Of a stretch of 39,456 nt of DNA, positions 7,502-16,578 are shown piece after piece. Each line of letters begins with the position of its first letter. Positions within the stretch are counted from its first letter, which is position 1. Under the pieces are notes generated by a model that saw only the letters and a program-made list of their open reading frames with translations, did not search any database and was not told the origin of the DNA. The DNA lies in the NCBI GenBank assembly GCA_005881235.1, contig VBEQ01000207.1, positions 1-39,456 of the forward strand, read 5' to 3'. Position numbers and translations under genes: made by a program. The DNA is from Chloroflexota bacterium (lineage in GTDB: Bacteria; Chloroflexota; Dormibacteria; CF-121).

Positions 7502-8128
7502 TTACGACAGCGGTTTGCGCCCCGGCAGCCCGCTTCGGCGCGGAAAGCGCGCCGGCGTGGGGACCAGCTTCGGCACCACGACGAGGGCATGGCCGCCGGC
7601 GGGGTGCTCGAGGCGTGGAAGCCCCCCGCCGAGGAGGCGGGCGGCCGGCTCGAGGACGAGCGGGTCGAGGGGGCTGACCTGGGCAACGAGATCTCCACCA
7701 GTTCTAACGAAGGGAAGGGCCAGCTCCAGCAGCACCTCCGGTCGTGCTGCCGCCCTCGAGATCGCCCGATCGAATTGCTCCCGAAGCGCAGGCTGGTGGC
7801 CGAGCTCCTCCGCCCGCCCCAGGGCCACCGCGACGTTCGCCAGGCCGAGCGTCCCGGCCACGTGCTCGAGAAAGGCGCACTTGCGGGCGTTGGCCTCCAG
7901 CAGGGTGAACTGGATATGCGGCATCTCGACCGCCAGCGGAATCGCCGGCAGGCCACCGCCGCTACCGATATCGATCACCCTGGTGATGCCACCCCAGGAC
8001 GCCTCGACCAGGACGCCGGCATCATCGATCAGCGCCTCGACCTCCTCGAGCGTCCGTGCCCCGGTGAGATTGATACTTCGGTTCCACTCGAGAAGCAGGT
8101 GCGCGTACTGCTGAACTTTTGGGCGCAC
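7502..8128 (-). CDS. rsmG: 16S rRNA (guanine-N7) methyltransferase RsmG
   Basis: RsmG (GidB) methylates G527 of 16S rRNA with SAM; its loss gives low-level streptomycin resistance. The 208-residue product has LLEWNRSINLTGARTLEE near the start, the SAM motif VIDIGSGGGLPAIPLA, LLEANARKCAFLEHV, DRAISRAA and the typical C-terminus TPARFPRRSGLPGRKPLS. I chose the GTG at 8128 although the frame is open further upstream: the family starts here, and a TATTGT box sits exactly 6 bases before it. It is first gene of rsmG-SH3-methyltransferase. It is not beside gidA/parA/parB here, which is its usual place in many bacteria. Confidence 0.93.
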   Translation of the reverse strand: MRPKVQQYAHLLLEWNRSINLTGARTLEEVEALIDDAGVLVEASWGGITRVIDIGSGGGLPAIPLAVEMPHIQFTLLEANARKCAFLEHVAGTLGLANVAVALGRAEELGHQPALREQFDRAISRAAARPEVLLELALPFVRTGGDLVAQVSPLDPLVLEPAARLLGGGLPRLEHPAGGHALVVVPKLVPTPARFPRRSGLPGRKPLS

Positions 8129-8145
8129 AACCTTACAATATTGAC
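8129..8145. promoter_or_regulatory. 17-base bidirectional leaderless promoter, rsmG / FmdB
   Basis: The divergent starts of rsmG (GTG, 8128-8126) and the FmdB gene (GTG, 8146-8148) are 17 bases apart. Plus strand: TACAAT at 8134-8139, five of six matches to TATAAT, 6 bases before the GTG. Minus strand: TATTGT at 8140-8135, 6 bases before the other GTG. The two boxes overlap on the same base pairs. With a start of transcription 6-7 bases after each box, both mRNAs would begin at or within a base of their start codon. There is no room for a Shine-Dalgarno sequence on either side. Confidence 0.7.
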
Positions 8146-8364
8146 GTGCCGATCTACGAGTTCTCCTGCCTGAGTTGCCGCCAAACGTTTGACGTCTTCG
8201 GCGGCTACGCGAGTCGCGACGAGCGCCAGGTCTGCCCCAGCTGTGAGAGCACCAACACGAAGGTGATGTTCTCCACCTTCGCGGTGGTGGGCACCGGCGA
8301 GGCGTCGAGCGCATCGACCAGCGGCGGCTGCGCCTGCGGCGGCAGTTGCGCCTGCTCGAATTGA
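8146..8364 (+). CDS. FmdB-family zinc ribbon protein
   Basis: A 72-residue protein of the FmdB / CxxC_CxxC_SSSS family, named as a putative regulatory protein. It begins PIYEFSCLSC, with the zinc-binding pairs CLSC (near residues 8-11) and CPSC (near 31-34). The tail holds a second cysteine-rich patch, SGGCACGGSCACSN. GTG at 8146 is chosen because the family begins M-P-I-Y-E-F and the promoter box ends 6 bases before it. These proteins are ubiquitous; no biochemical activity is established. Likely cytoplasmic and metal-binding. Confidence 0.9.
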   Translation: MPIYEFSCLSCRQTFDVFGGYASRDERQVCPSCESTNTKVMFSTFAVVGTGEASSASTSGGCACGGSCACSN

Positions 8365-8399
8365 GCGTAAACAACTAGACACCGGCGCCCCCTTCCGGC

Positions 8400-9320
8400 A
8401 TGATGGGGGCCGTGGCGTCCAGCTCCGCGCCCATCCGATTCCGGCCGATGCCGCTGCCGGAGCTCCTCGACGAGCTGTTCCGCCTCTATCGCAGACATTT
8501 CTCTGTGATCGCGGGGATCAGCCTGTTGCTGGTGATTCCGGGGCTGCTGACAAGCTTGCTCTCGGGCTCTTACCGGACGAATCCCATCGGGATCCTCCTC
8601 CAGTACATCTCCAGCGGAGGAGGGGCGGCAGCTCTACAACAGATTCAGGCAGCGCAAGCACAGCAAAACTCCGCCTGGTCAGCACTGGAGGGGCTCATCG
8701 CTTTGATCATCGTCCCCTTTTCCCTCGGCGCGCTATATCGCGCTGCGGTCGATGGCGCCAAGGGCCAAGCCATGACGATTGCCTCAGTCCTGAAGGGAAC
8801 CCTCGCTCGGTACTGGCCGCTTTATGGGTTCGCGATACTAACCGGCTTGTTTGGCGTGGTCTTGGTGATCGTCTTCGTCATTGGCCTCGTCCTCTTAGTT
8901 CTTCCTGGACTTGCGGCGCTTTGCGGAGGTGTCTACTTCGCGGTCCGCTGGTCGGTATCGATTGCGGCGATGATGGCGGAAAACATTGGGCCCATTCGTG
9001 GGCTTGGGCGCAGCTGGAATCTGGTCAAAGGCATGTGGTGGCGGACGTTCGGAATAATCCTGCTGGCCGTAATCGCGTACATCGTCATTTACCTGGCACT
9101 ACTGGCCCTCTTCACCGTGGTTGCCGCCATCATGCCAGCGATCAGTACAGACACGAGGAGCGGAGTCGCGACGGCGGCAACAACGCTCGTTGATGCGTTG
9201 ATCGCACCGATGTTTCCCATCCTTCTCACCCTCCTCTACTTCGATCTGCGGGTTCGCAAGGAAGGCCTCGACTTGGATCAGCTCGCCGAGCAAACGTCTC
9301 CGGGCCCTGCTCCGGCTTAG
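8400..9320 (+). CDS. Multi-pass membrane protein, GPDPase_memb-like
   Basis: A 306-residue membrane protein with about six hydrophobic segments (for example VIAGISLLLVIPGLLTSLL, a long stretch around 160-185, and IILLAVIAYIVIYLALLALF). The N-terminal FRPMPLPELLDELFRLYRRH and the GLGRSWNLVKGMWWR loop match the membrane domain found with glycerophosphodiester phosphodiesterases, but there is no catalytic phosphodiesterase domain. It leads the gene order GPDPase_memb, DUF4129, DUF4350, MoxR, DUF58, (SpoIIM), RDD. Start is ATG 8400 or 8403, 35 bases after the FmdB stop; no clear ribosome-binding site. Probable role: membrane component of a MoxR/DUF58 complex (inference from order). Confidence 0.75.
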   Translation: MMGAVASSSAPIRFRPMPLPELLDELFRLYRRHFSVIAGISLLLVIPGLLTSLLSGSYRTNPIGILLQYISSGGGAAALQQIQAAQAQQNSAWSALEGLIALIIVPFSLGALYRAAVDGAKGQAMTIASVLKGTLARYWPLYGFAILTGLFGVVLVIVFVIGLVLLVLPGLAALCGGVYFAVRWSVSIAAMMAENIGPIRGLGRSWNLVKGMWWRTFGIILLAVIAYIVIYLALLALFTVVAAIMPAISTDTRSGVATAATTLVDALIAPMFPILLTLLYFDLRVRKEGLDLDQLAEQTSPGPAPA

Positions 9321-9327
9321 AAGTTCG

Positions 9328-10215
9328 TTGCGCGCGCGCGTCCGGCCGCTGCTGCCGATGCTCGTCCTCACGCTGGCCACCGCCGTGCCCGCGTCGGCGA
9401 GCCAGGCCGATGATTACACGAACGCGATTCATCGGGCGCTGACGCTAGTCCAGTTCGCGGAGCGCGGCGACACCCCCTCGATTGGCCAGGCGCTCCAGGT
9501 ACTCGCCACTGCGCCGGGACCCAGCCAGCCGGAAATTCTACGCGACCTGGGCACTGACCCGCCCGCCCTCACCGACGCCGACCAACGGCTGCAGGCGTTG
9601 TATGGCGCGCTCCAGGCACGGGTCGATACCCCCGATCCGGAGCGCGCGCGGCAGCAGCTCAATAACGTCTTATCGATGGCACGCTATGCTGGCTTGACAT
9701 CCGGGCCATCGATCGTGGACCGCATCGTGGACGCGATCACGAACGCGCTAGGTCGCTTCTTCCGCTGGCTCGGTGTCACTAACCTCCATCTGGGTATCCC
9801 GCCCCTGGTCTGGCTGGGACTCGCCGCGCTGTTCATCCTCGGCATCATCCTCTGGCCGATGCGCGGCATGCTTAGCCGCGGAGGGCGGGAGGCCGTGCCG
9901 AGAGTGGCACCCGGGGCGGCCCGCGCCTTCACAGATTTCTTCGCCGATGCGGATCGGTACGCCGCCGCGGGCGACTATGTCGCGGCCATCCGAGCGCTTG
10001 CTGGCGGAGTCACCGGCAGAATTAGCGGTGAGCGGGTGTGGGACCGCAGTCCGCTAACGGTACGCGAGCTTTTTCAACGCACCAAAGATTCCGAATCGCT
10101 TCGGCCGCTCTTACGCTCGTTCGAAGAGGCCAGCTATGGTCGTCGGCCACCAGACCAGACGACATTTGAACAAGCACTCGAGGCCGCTCGCCCATACCGG
10201 AGGCCGACGGTGTGA
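9328..10215 (+). CDS. DUF4129 domain membrane protein
   Basis: 295 residues: a signal peptide (MLVLTLATAVPASA ending near residue 24), an extracytoplasmic helical region, one membrane helix (PPLVWLGLAALFILGIILWPM, about 160-180) and a cytoplasmic DUF4129 domain with ADRYAAAGDYVAAIRALAGG, LTVRELF and the C-terminal FEEASYGRRPPDQTTFEQAL. The start is TTG at 9328, 7 bases after the preceding stop; ATG 9358 is possible but would remove the basic start of the signal peptide. It overlaps the next gene as GTGA. DUF4129 proteins accompany MoxR/DUF58 pairs and sometimes transglutaminase-like membrane proteins. Molecular function unknown. Confidence 0.82.
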   Translation: MRARVRPLLPMLVLTLATAVPASASQADDYTNAIHRALTLVQFAERGDTPSIGQALQVLATAPGPSQPEILRDLGTDPPALTDADQRLQALYGALQARVDTPDPERARQQLNNVLSMARYAGLTSGPSIVDRIVDAITNALGRFFRWLGVTNLHLGIPPLVWLGLAALFILGIILWPMRGMLSRGGREAVPRVAPGAARAFTDFFADADRYAAAGDYVAAIRALAGGVTGRISGERVWDRSPLTVRELFQRTKDSESLRPLLRSFEEASYGRRPPDQTTFEQALEAARPYRRPTV

Positions 10216-11347
10216 AGCGCGGCAGCTGGTTTGGACTGGGAGTCCTTGTGGTCACAGTCGTCATCCTGGTTATGTTTCGAGGAACCACTCGGAACGACTC
10301 GCCGGAGCACAGTTCAGCCAGCGACTCGGGGAAGGGCACGTCCGCGCTTCGACTCTATGCCGCGTCTCTCGGCCACGCCACCGGAACCGTCGAAGGCGAT
10401 TACACTCTTCCGTCGTCGCCCGCCCTGCTGTTCGTCTTCCGGCCGACGGAGGGCTTCAGCAACGCCGAGAGTCAACAGCTCGACAGCTGGCTGCGAGCGG
10501 GCAACGTGGCGGTCTACGCTACGGAGGAACGCGATCCGGAGCTCGACAACCAGTTCGGACTGCACCTGACGAGCCGTACCGTGGACGCCCCGGCGCACGC
10601 CGCGGCGCCCGTCTTCGGTGGGGTCGGCTCACTGTCCGGTTCCTCAACCGCCCTCGCCTTCAAGCCATCGCCGTCACAGGTGCCCCTCCTTCGAAACGCC
10701 GCCGGCGATGTGCTTGCCGTTCGCATGACGGTCGGCTCCGGCCAGCTGATTGCCATGACCGATCCGCTTGTGCTTTGCAATGGCTACCTGCGATTGGCCG
10801 ACAATGGCCGGTTCGCCGCTGATCTGATCGCGCTCACGCCCAACGGCGGGACCGTGTTGTTCGATGAGTTTCACCACGGGCAGATCGCCGGCAACGCGCC
10901 GACGGCGACCGCCTGGGTGCTGACCCCCTGGGGCGCGGCGCTCGCGCTGGCGGTGATCATCATCGTTGCAGGTCTCGCCTTGCGCGGCCGCGCCTTCGGT
11001 CCGCCGATTCCGCTGCGCCAGGCCGGGGATCGTTCCGGCGCGGAATACGCGGCCGCCGTGGGCAGCTTGCTTCATCGCACCGGGGCTCGCCGGGTCACGC
11101 TCGAGACCTTGCTCGCGGCGACGCGTCGCACCGTGGCGGAACGGGTTGGGCTTGGTAGCGAGACGCCAGCCGACCAGGTCCTGGAAACGATCGCACAGCG
11201 CTCGCCCGCCGCGGCCGCCGAATTAACCCGGGCTGAGGCCGAGCTTCCGTCGGCGCTGAACTCGGAAGCCGCGGTGCTGGACATGGCCCGGCGGCTGCAC
11301 GACCTGGCCTATCCACTATCGACCATCGAGCACCAGAAGGAGTCCGC

Positions 11348-11351
<4 letters not shown>
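10212..11351 (+). CDS. DUF4350 domain membrane protein
   Basis: 379 residues with an N-terminal membrane helix (GLGVLVVTVVILVMF), an outside domain (GTSALRLYAASLGHAT, LLFVFRPTEGFSNAESQQLDSWLRAGN, FDEFHHG) and a second helix near residue 240 (WGAALALAVIIIVAGLAL), followed by a cytoplasmic helical tail. The S-ALR-YAASLGH and D-EFHHG patterns are those of DUF4350. The start is GTG 10212, overlapping the DUF4129 stop (GTGA), and the end overlaps the moxR start (ATGA), so the three genes are translationally coupled. Partner of MoxR/DUF58 by position; activity unknown. Confidence 0.83.
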
Positions 11352-12295
<944 letters not shown>

Positions 12296-12304
12296 GGTTC
12301 ACGG

Positions 12305-13621
12305 GTGACGCTGGTTCCCCAACCGCGTCTGCTGATCGCCCTGCTGCTGGGGGCGGTCCTGATCCTGCTCGTGCTGGTGCATCCGGTTTTTCTCATCCTC
12401 TTTCTCGCCTACTACGCGGCGCTGCTGGGATTTGCTCTGGCCGACGGGGCGCGGCTGCCGAAAAAGTCCGGCTTCATGGCGAGCCGCGTGCTACCCCAGC
12501 CGTTTTCGCTCGGCGAAGTCCAGTCGGTCCAGGTGCTGGTCGCCCACTCCGAGGCGGCCGGCCTGCTTGCCGAAGTCGCCGACCACGTGCCCGCGGATTT
12601 GCAACCCGACCGCCGGATCCTGACGGGTACCTTCGACCGGGAAGGCCTGTTGGGCGTCGAGTACACGGTTCAGCCGCCCCATCGCGGCCGTTATCCGTTC
12701 GGCCCGGTTGACCTTCGGTGCTGGCGTCGGGGAGGCTGGCTCATCCGGCAGGTCCGCATCAAGGCCGATGAGCCAGCGGCTGTGTATCCCGACGTGCTCG
12801 CCATCAAGCGCTACGAGCTGATGTTGCGCCGCGGCATGCGGATCATGATGGGGCTCCGGCGCGCCCGTCCGCCCGGAGCGACGACCGCGTTCGCGGGATT
12901 GCGGGACTACCTGGCGGGGGATGATGTCCGCCGGATCAACTGGAAAGCCACAGCACGCCGCGACAACCCGGTGGTCATGGAGGTCGAAGCCGAGCGCGGC
13001 CAGCAGGCGATCATTGCGCTCGATTGCGGGCGGTTGATGACGGCTCCCGCTGGTTACCTCACCAAGCTGGATCACGCGGTCAACGCGGCCCTGCTCCTGG
13101 CCTGGGTGGCGCAGAGCCAGGGCGACAAGGTCGGCATGCTCACCTTCAGCGACGGCGTGCGCCGTTTCGTGGCGCCCCAACGTGGGCCCGCCCAGGTGAC
13201 CCAGCTGAACAAGGTGCTGTACGACGTCAAGGCCGAGTACACGGAACCAGATTTTTCTGAAGCCTTCGCGCAGCTGGCCTTGCGCGTCAGCCGCCGCTCG
13301 CTGGTGGTCGTCCTCACCGACGTGCTCGACCCCGAAGCATCGCGCGATCTGGTGGCCCACGCGATCCGCTTGAGCCGGCGGCACCTGGTGATGGTAGTCG
13401 CCATGTCGGATCCCGAGGTGCTGGCAGCCCGCGACGCGCCGGTCGAGCGGGTCTCGCGCGCCTACGAGTGGGCGGCGGCGGAGGAGTTGCTCGCCGCGCG
13501 CCGGGCGAGCTTTGAGCAGCTGCGGCAGGGGGGAGTGCTCGGCCTCGACGTCGAGGCTGGCCGGCTCAGCCCCTCGCTGGTCGAACGCTACCTCGAGCTG
13601 AAGGAGCGCGCGCTGCTCTAG
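12305..13621 (+). CDS. DUF58 domain protein (vWA-like, MoxR partner)
   Basis: 438 residues: two N-terminal membrane helices (LIALLLGAVLILLVLVH and FLILFLAYYAALLGFA), a beta-rich region and a C-terminal vWA-like domain. The DUF58 signature is GDDVRRINWKATARRDNPVV (about 207-226), followed by ALDCGRLM where metal-site aspartates of true vWA domains would lie, and SLVVVLTDVLD further on. DUF58 proteins are taken to be clients or partners of MoxR ATPases. GTG start, 9 bases after moxR. Location is the membrane with the main domain in the cytoplasm. The process served is not known. Confidence 0.92.
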   Translation: MTLVPQPRLLIALLLGAVLILLVLVHPVFLILFLAYYAALLGFALADGARLPKKSGFMASRVLPQPFSLGEVQSVQVLVAHSEAAGLLAEVADHVPADLQPDRRILTGTFDREGLLGVEYTVQPPHRGRYPFGPVDLRCWRRGGWLIRQVRIKADEPAAVYPDVLAIKRYELMLRRGMRIMMGLRRARPPGATTAFAGLRDYLAGDDVRRINWKATARRDNPVVMEVEAERGQQAIIALDCGRLMTAPAGYLTKLDHAVNAALLLAWVAQSQGDKVGMLTFSDGVRRFVAPQRGPAQVTQLNKVLYDVKAEYTEPDFSEAFAQLALRVSRRSLVVVLTDVLDPEASRDLVAHAIRLSRRHLVMVVAMSDPEVLAARDAPVERVSRAYEWAAAEELLAARRASFEQLRQGGVLGLDVEAGRLSPSLVERYLELKERALL

Positions 13622-13673
13622 CGCGTTCGAGTAACTTCCCCGACCCCTGTGCGTTGCGTTCACCGGAGCCGGT

Positions 13674-15185
13674 ATGAAAACGCTCGAACGGCATCGAATT
13701 GACGCAATCGCACGGGAGCTCGAGACCGGCGCGTACGGCCTGGCACTTGGCCTTGGCCTGGAGCCAGCATCGGCCGAACGGATCCTTTTGGAGGCGTTCG
13801 CCACCATGGCGCCGTCTGTGCCCAGGACGACCCGAATTGACCAGCTGCGCAAAGAGCTCTCCGCGCGTATTCGGAAACGTGCGCCGCAGGAATGGGTGCC
13901 CGCGACGACCGACCCAGAAGAGGCCCCAGCAGCATCGGTCAGCGAAAACCTCCACCTCCGTATCGTCGACCTCCTCGAAGAGCATCAGGCCGACGATCCG
14001 GTCGGGCGGCGACGGGCGGTGCTCGCCGGCTCCATCGGCGTCGCGCTGCTGGTAGCAGGCATTGCCTTCCTTCGGGTTCATGCCGATGCGTTGGCCGCGG
14101 CACGGCCGGCCATCAATGAGCTGAGCCCGGCGGCTGCCGCGACCGGTGTACCACTCGACGGCGACGTCAGGGTGAAGTTCGACCACCGGCCCGAGGGCAC
14201 CCCGACGCTGCGGTTGGAGCCGCCCCACGCGCTCTTGGAGTCAACGCACTGGGACGGCAACATGCTGGTGGCGGTCTACTCAGGGCTACACCTTTCCACC
14301 CGCTACCAGCTCGTTCTTCAGGCGGATTATCGGAGCCGGCTCAAAGACGTTGGTCATCTCGAAAAGCGCTGGTACGTAACCACCCGCGGCTATCCGGTGC
14401 TGTCCGCGCTCACCCCGGCGCAGGGCCAGACGCGGGCGCCACGGACTGGAAAGATCTCGATCGACTTCAGTTATCAGCCGCCGGCAACGGCGCGCCTCAT
14501 CATCACGCCCGCCGATGGAATCCTGGCGCTCGGTGATTGGAGCGGGACAGCCTACACGGCCAGCTACAGCGGACTGAAGCCGCTTACCCAGTACGAAGTC
14601 ACGCTGAGCCTCGACTACGGCGCGGCCGCCGCCGGCACGCAACGGCAGTGGTCCTTTTCGACGGAGCCCGGCTGGCCGCCAAGCGGCACAGCGGTCATCT
14701 GGTACGCGACGCAACCACCCTGGAACCCAACGGATCAGCGCTTGCTCGCGGTCGACTGGCAGGGAAACCCCGCCGGCACCATGTATCCAACCTCGACCCT
14801 GGTCCAGCAGGCGCCCGACGGGTCATCCGTGCTGACCCCGGACGGCGGCTCCATCGACGTCAACGGCGCCGTTCCCGCCGCAAGGCCCGCCTACGCGTCG
14901 ACCGCGTTCGCCGCCGATGACAGCCGGAGCGTCTGCAAAGTCGTGGAAACCGGCCCCTTCTGGCTGGAAGCCGGCCCTCTGCGCGGGCCGTCGCGCCGCG
15001 TCGTCCTTCTGGGTTCCGGAGGCGGGCGGGTCGGCTTCGACATCCTTGCCTGCAGCATGGCCAGCGACCGCGCCGTGATCGCGGATAACGGGATGGGAGG
15101 CACGGCCGCGGTCCGTGTGATCGCGCTGACGACCGGACGCCTTGTGTACCAGCGGTCGTATGGCGGAGCAGACGACAACTTTTGA
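13674..15185 (+). CDS. Membrane Ig-like/propeller protein, 5' part of a frameshifted gene
   Basis: The first 503 codons of a gene that continues in the +1 frame to 15570. Residues 1-120 are cytoplasmic and helical; about 24-50 (AYGLALGLGLEPASAERILLEAF) is faintly like region 2 of ECF sigma factors. One membrane helix (AVLAGSIGVALLVAGIAFL) follows near 122-140. Outside are two Ig-like (Big_5/SbsA type) repeats, INELSPAAAATGVPLDGDV and SALTPAQGQTRAPRTGKI, each ending near an S-T-x-YQL/YEV strand, and then a beta-propeller-like region. Start ATG 13674 has GGAG 8 bases upstream; TAACTT at 13632-13637 is a possible -10. TGA at 15183 interrupts the propeller. The gene lies between DUF58 and SpoIIM, where the mycobacterial cluster has nothing. 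Confidence 0.7.
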   Translation: MKTLERHRIDAIARELETGAYGLALGLGLEPASAERILLEAFATMAPSVPRTTRIDQLRKELSARIRKRAPQEWVPATTDPEEAPAASVSENLHLRIVDLLEEHQADDPVGRRRAVLAGSIGVALLVAGIAFLRVHADALAAARPAINELSPAAAATGVPLDGDVRVKFDHRPEGTPTLRLEPPHALLESTHWDGNMLVAVYSGLHLSTRYQLVLQADYRSRLKDVGHLEKRWYVTTRGYPVLSALTPAQGQTRAPRTGKISIDFSYQPPATARLIITPADGILALGDWSGTAYTASYSGLKPLTQYEVTLSLDYGAAAAGTQRQWSFSTEPGWPPSGTAVIWYATQPPWNPTDQRLLAVDWQGNPAGTMYPTSTLVQQAPDGSSVLTPDGGSIDVNGAVPAARPAYASTAFAADDSRSVCKVVETGPFWLEAGPLRGPSRRVVLLGSGGGRVGFDILACSMASDRAVIADNGMGGTAAVRVIALTTGRLVYQRSYGGADDNF

Positions 15186-15186
15186 C
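15180..15186 (+). other. Frameshift site UUU-UGA-C
   Basis: The zero frame reads AAC TTT TGA; one base further on, the frame reads TTT GAC GCT and continues the same domain to 15570. The four-T run lets tRNA-Phe re-pair with UUU after a +1 slip, and UGA-C is the weak-termination context of the prfB (RF2) site CUU-UGA-C. The nearest Shine-Dalgarno-like stretch (GGCGGAG, 15162-15168) is farther away than in prfB. It may be a programmed +1 site, a true mutation, or a one-base sequencing insertion in the T run. Confidence 0.6.
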
Positions 15187-15570
15187 GCTCAAGGCCAGCT
15201 TGCGACGGCGTTCACGACGATCCGGCGGGTAGTCGATGGGCGCACGGTGGCCCGGCTCGATAACCAGCGCGTCCTGCGATTCTCGTGGGATGGGACGCGC
15301 GTGGTGACGGTGCCCATCCTCAGCGGCAGCGACGTGACGCTCCTCGAATGGCAGACCGGAAAGGTCATATGGCGACAGGCCGGTGATCCGGCCATGGTCG
15401 GCCGTCCCGCCTTTGCGATGTCGCAGCCGAACGGGACGGCCATGGCGATCGGGGTCGGGGGCGCGGATCGTAGCGGTGCGCTCGACCAGCTCTGGATCGT
15501 CGCTGCCGACGGACAGGCGACGCAGGTCGTGAAGGGGTTGCTCTACGCCGCGTTCACCGGCGCCTTCTGA
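15184..15570 (+). CDS. 3' part of the frameshifted Ig/propeller gene
   Basis: In the +1 frame the protein continues D-A-Q-G-Q-L-A-T and contains propeller-like strands (VARLDNQRVLRFSWDGTRVV, LLEWQTGKVIWRQ, LDQLWIVAADGQA), ending at TGA 15568-15570. With the 5' part the full product would be about 632 residues. The repeat style (strand, turn with DG or TGK, strand) matches the region just before the shift, such as VIALTTGRLVYQR, which argues for one broken or recoded gene rather than two genes. An ATG at 15157 lies in this frame but has no Shine-Dalgarno and would start inside the propeller. The 3' end overlaps the convergent SpoIIM gene by 28 bases. Confidence 0.6.
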   Translation, partial: DAQGQLATAFTTIRRVVDGRTVARLDNQRVLRFSWDGTRVVTVPILSGSDVTLLEWQTGKVIWRQAGDPAMVGRPAFAMSQPNGTAMAIGVGGADRSGALDQLWIVAADGQATQVVKGLLYAAFTGAF

Positions 15571-16517
15571 CGCGACCGGCCCGTGAAGAGCAAGTATCCA
15601 TACAGAAGTGCGCCGGTTGTCAGGCCGACGGCGACCTTGACGCCGGTGGGTGCGTCCGAGGGGCTGAGGTTTCCCTCGATGATGCCGGCGATGATCAGCA
15701 ACGGCGCCAGGCCCGCCAGGATGATGACGGCCTTGCGGGCCGCGAGCACGAGCGCATCTCGGCGTCGATACGCACCCGGTAAGAGGATGGCCCAGCCCAT
15801 CATCAACCCACTGGCGCCCGCCGCGACCACGACTGAGAGCTCGAGCACGCCGTGCGCGATCACGAAATCGAGCAGCCCGGGCGCGATGCCGTAGGCGTTG
15901 GTCAGGCCGAGGAGGCCGCCCAGCTGGATCCCGTTCGTCATCAGCACGTAGACCGTCGGCAGGCCGAGCAGCACGCCAAACGCGAAGGCGAGGATCGACA
16001 CGTTGATGTTGTTCGTCATGATCACTCCCGACATCAGCGCGCGCGTGTCGGGCGAGATCTGGGTCCAGAGTTGGTGGTTGTGAACCCCCTGCACGATTTG
16101 CGCGGGGACCAGCGCGTAGGCCAGCTTGGGGTCGAGGGTGACAGCGATGAAGGCGATGACGGCCGGGCCGAACAAGAGAAGCGCGGCCGCGACCAGGTAG
16201 GGGGCCGCTTCGCGGTACGTCTGCGGCAAGGTGCGTTTATAGAAGACCGCGATCCGTTCCCCGAGATTGCCGCCCTGCCGGTACACCGCGGCGTGACCGC
16301 GCGCGACCAGGCCGTTCAAGTATCCGGCAACCGGCTCGGTGGGCCAGTCGCGCTTGGCGCGGGCAAAGTCGGCGGTCGCGCGGCGATAGAGCGCGGCCAG
16401 CGAAAGGACCTCGGTCGGCAGCAACCCGCCGACGCGGCTCGTCCCGGCTCGCTGCAACAGTTTTTCCAGGCGATCCCACTCGGGCCGCCGCCGGGTTACG
16501 AACTCATCGGCGCGCAT
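15543..16517 (-). CDS. SpoIIM / DUF95-family membrane protein
   Basis: 324 residues with a cytoplasmic N-terminus (FVTRRRPEWDRLEKLLQRAG, then LAALYRRATADFARAK) and six to seven membrane helices. NNINVSILAFAFGVLLGLPT and IAHGVLELSVVVAAGASGL are the DUF95 signature segments. In Bacillus SpoIIM works with SpoIID and SpoIIP in engulfment, but the family is common in non-spore-formers next to RDD, MoxR and DUF58 genes, and that is the setting here. It is divergent from the RDD gene (61 bases between starts), the same relative orientation as Rv3694c and Rv3695 in M. tuberculosis as I recall it. Confidence 0.88.
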   Translation of the reverse strand: MRADEFVTRRRPEWDRLEKLLQRAGTSRVGGLLPTEVLSLAALYRRATADFARAKRDWPTEPVAGYLNGLVARGHAAVYRQGGNLGERIAVFYKRTLPQTYREAAPYLVAAALLLFGPAVIAFIAVTLDPKLAYALVPAQIVQGVHNHQLWTQISPDTRALMSGVIMTNNINVSILAFAFGVLLGLPTVYVLMTNGIQLGGLLGLTNAYGIAPGLLDFVIAHGVLELSVVVAAGASGLMMGWAILLPGAYRRRDALVLAARKAVIILAGLAPLLIIAGIIEGNLSPSDAPTGVKVAVGLTTGALLYGYLLFTGRSRQKAPVNAA

Positions 16518-16566
16518 CTATCCATGATGACGCACGGCGCGCTGAAATCTCTCCACGAACGGGCGT

Positions 16567-16572
16567 TAGACT
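16567..16572 (+). promoter_or_regulatory. -10-like box (TAGACT) for RDD gene, leaderless
   Basis: TAGACT lies 6 bases before the GTG start at 16579, in the 61-base region between SpoIIM and RDD. The start codon has no Shine-Dalgarno. The spacing puts the transcript start at or next to the GTG. Confidence 0.5.
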
Positions 16573-16578
16573 GCAGGC

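Noticed and set aside
12491..13852. A 453-codon open frame antisense to DUF58, and similar long antisense frames at 2143-3012, 18312-19175, 19964-21250 and 35242-36516.
   Set aside because: Such frames are expected opposite high-GC genes; their products are rich in His, Arg and Asp, have no motifs, and each is antisense to a clearly recognised gene.
15183..15185. Selenocysteine at the TGA of the Ig/propeller gene.
   Set aside because: The zero frame after this TGA does not continue the domain; the +1 frame does. A frameshift explains it.
15543..16517. Sporulation gene, implying a spore-forming organism.
   Set aside because: SpoIIM-family proteins are common in non-sporulating bacteria next to MoxR, DUF58 and RDD genes, and no other sporulation gene is in the window.
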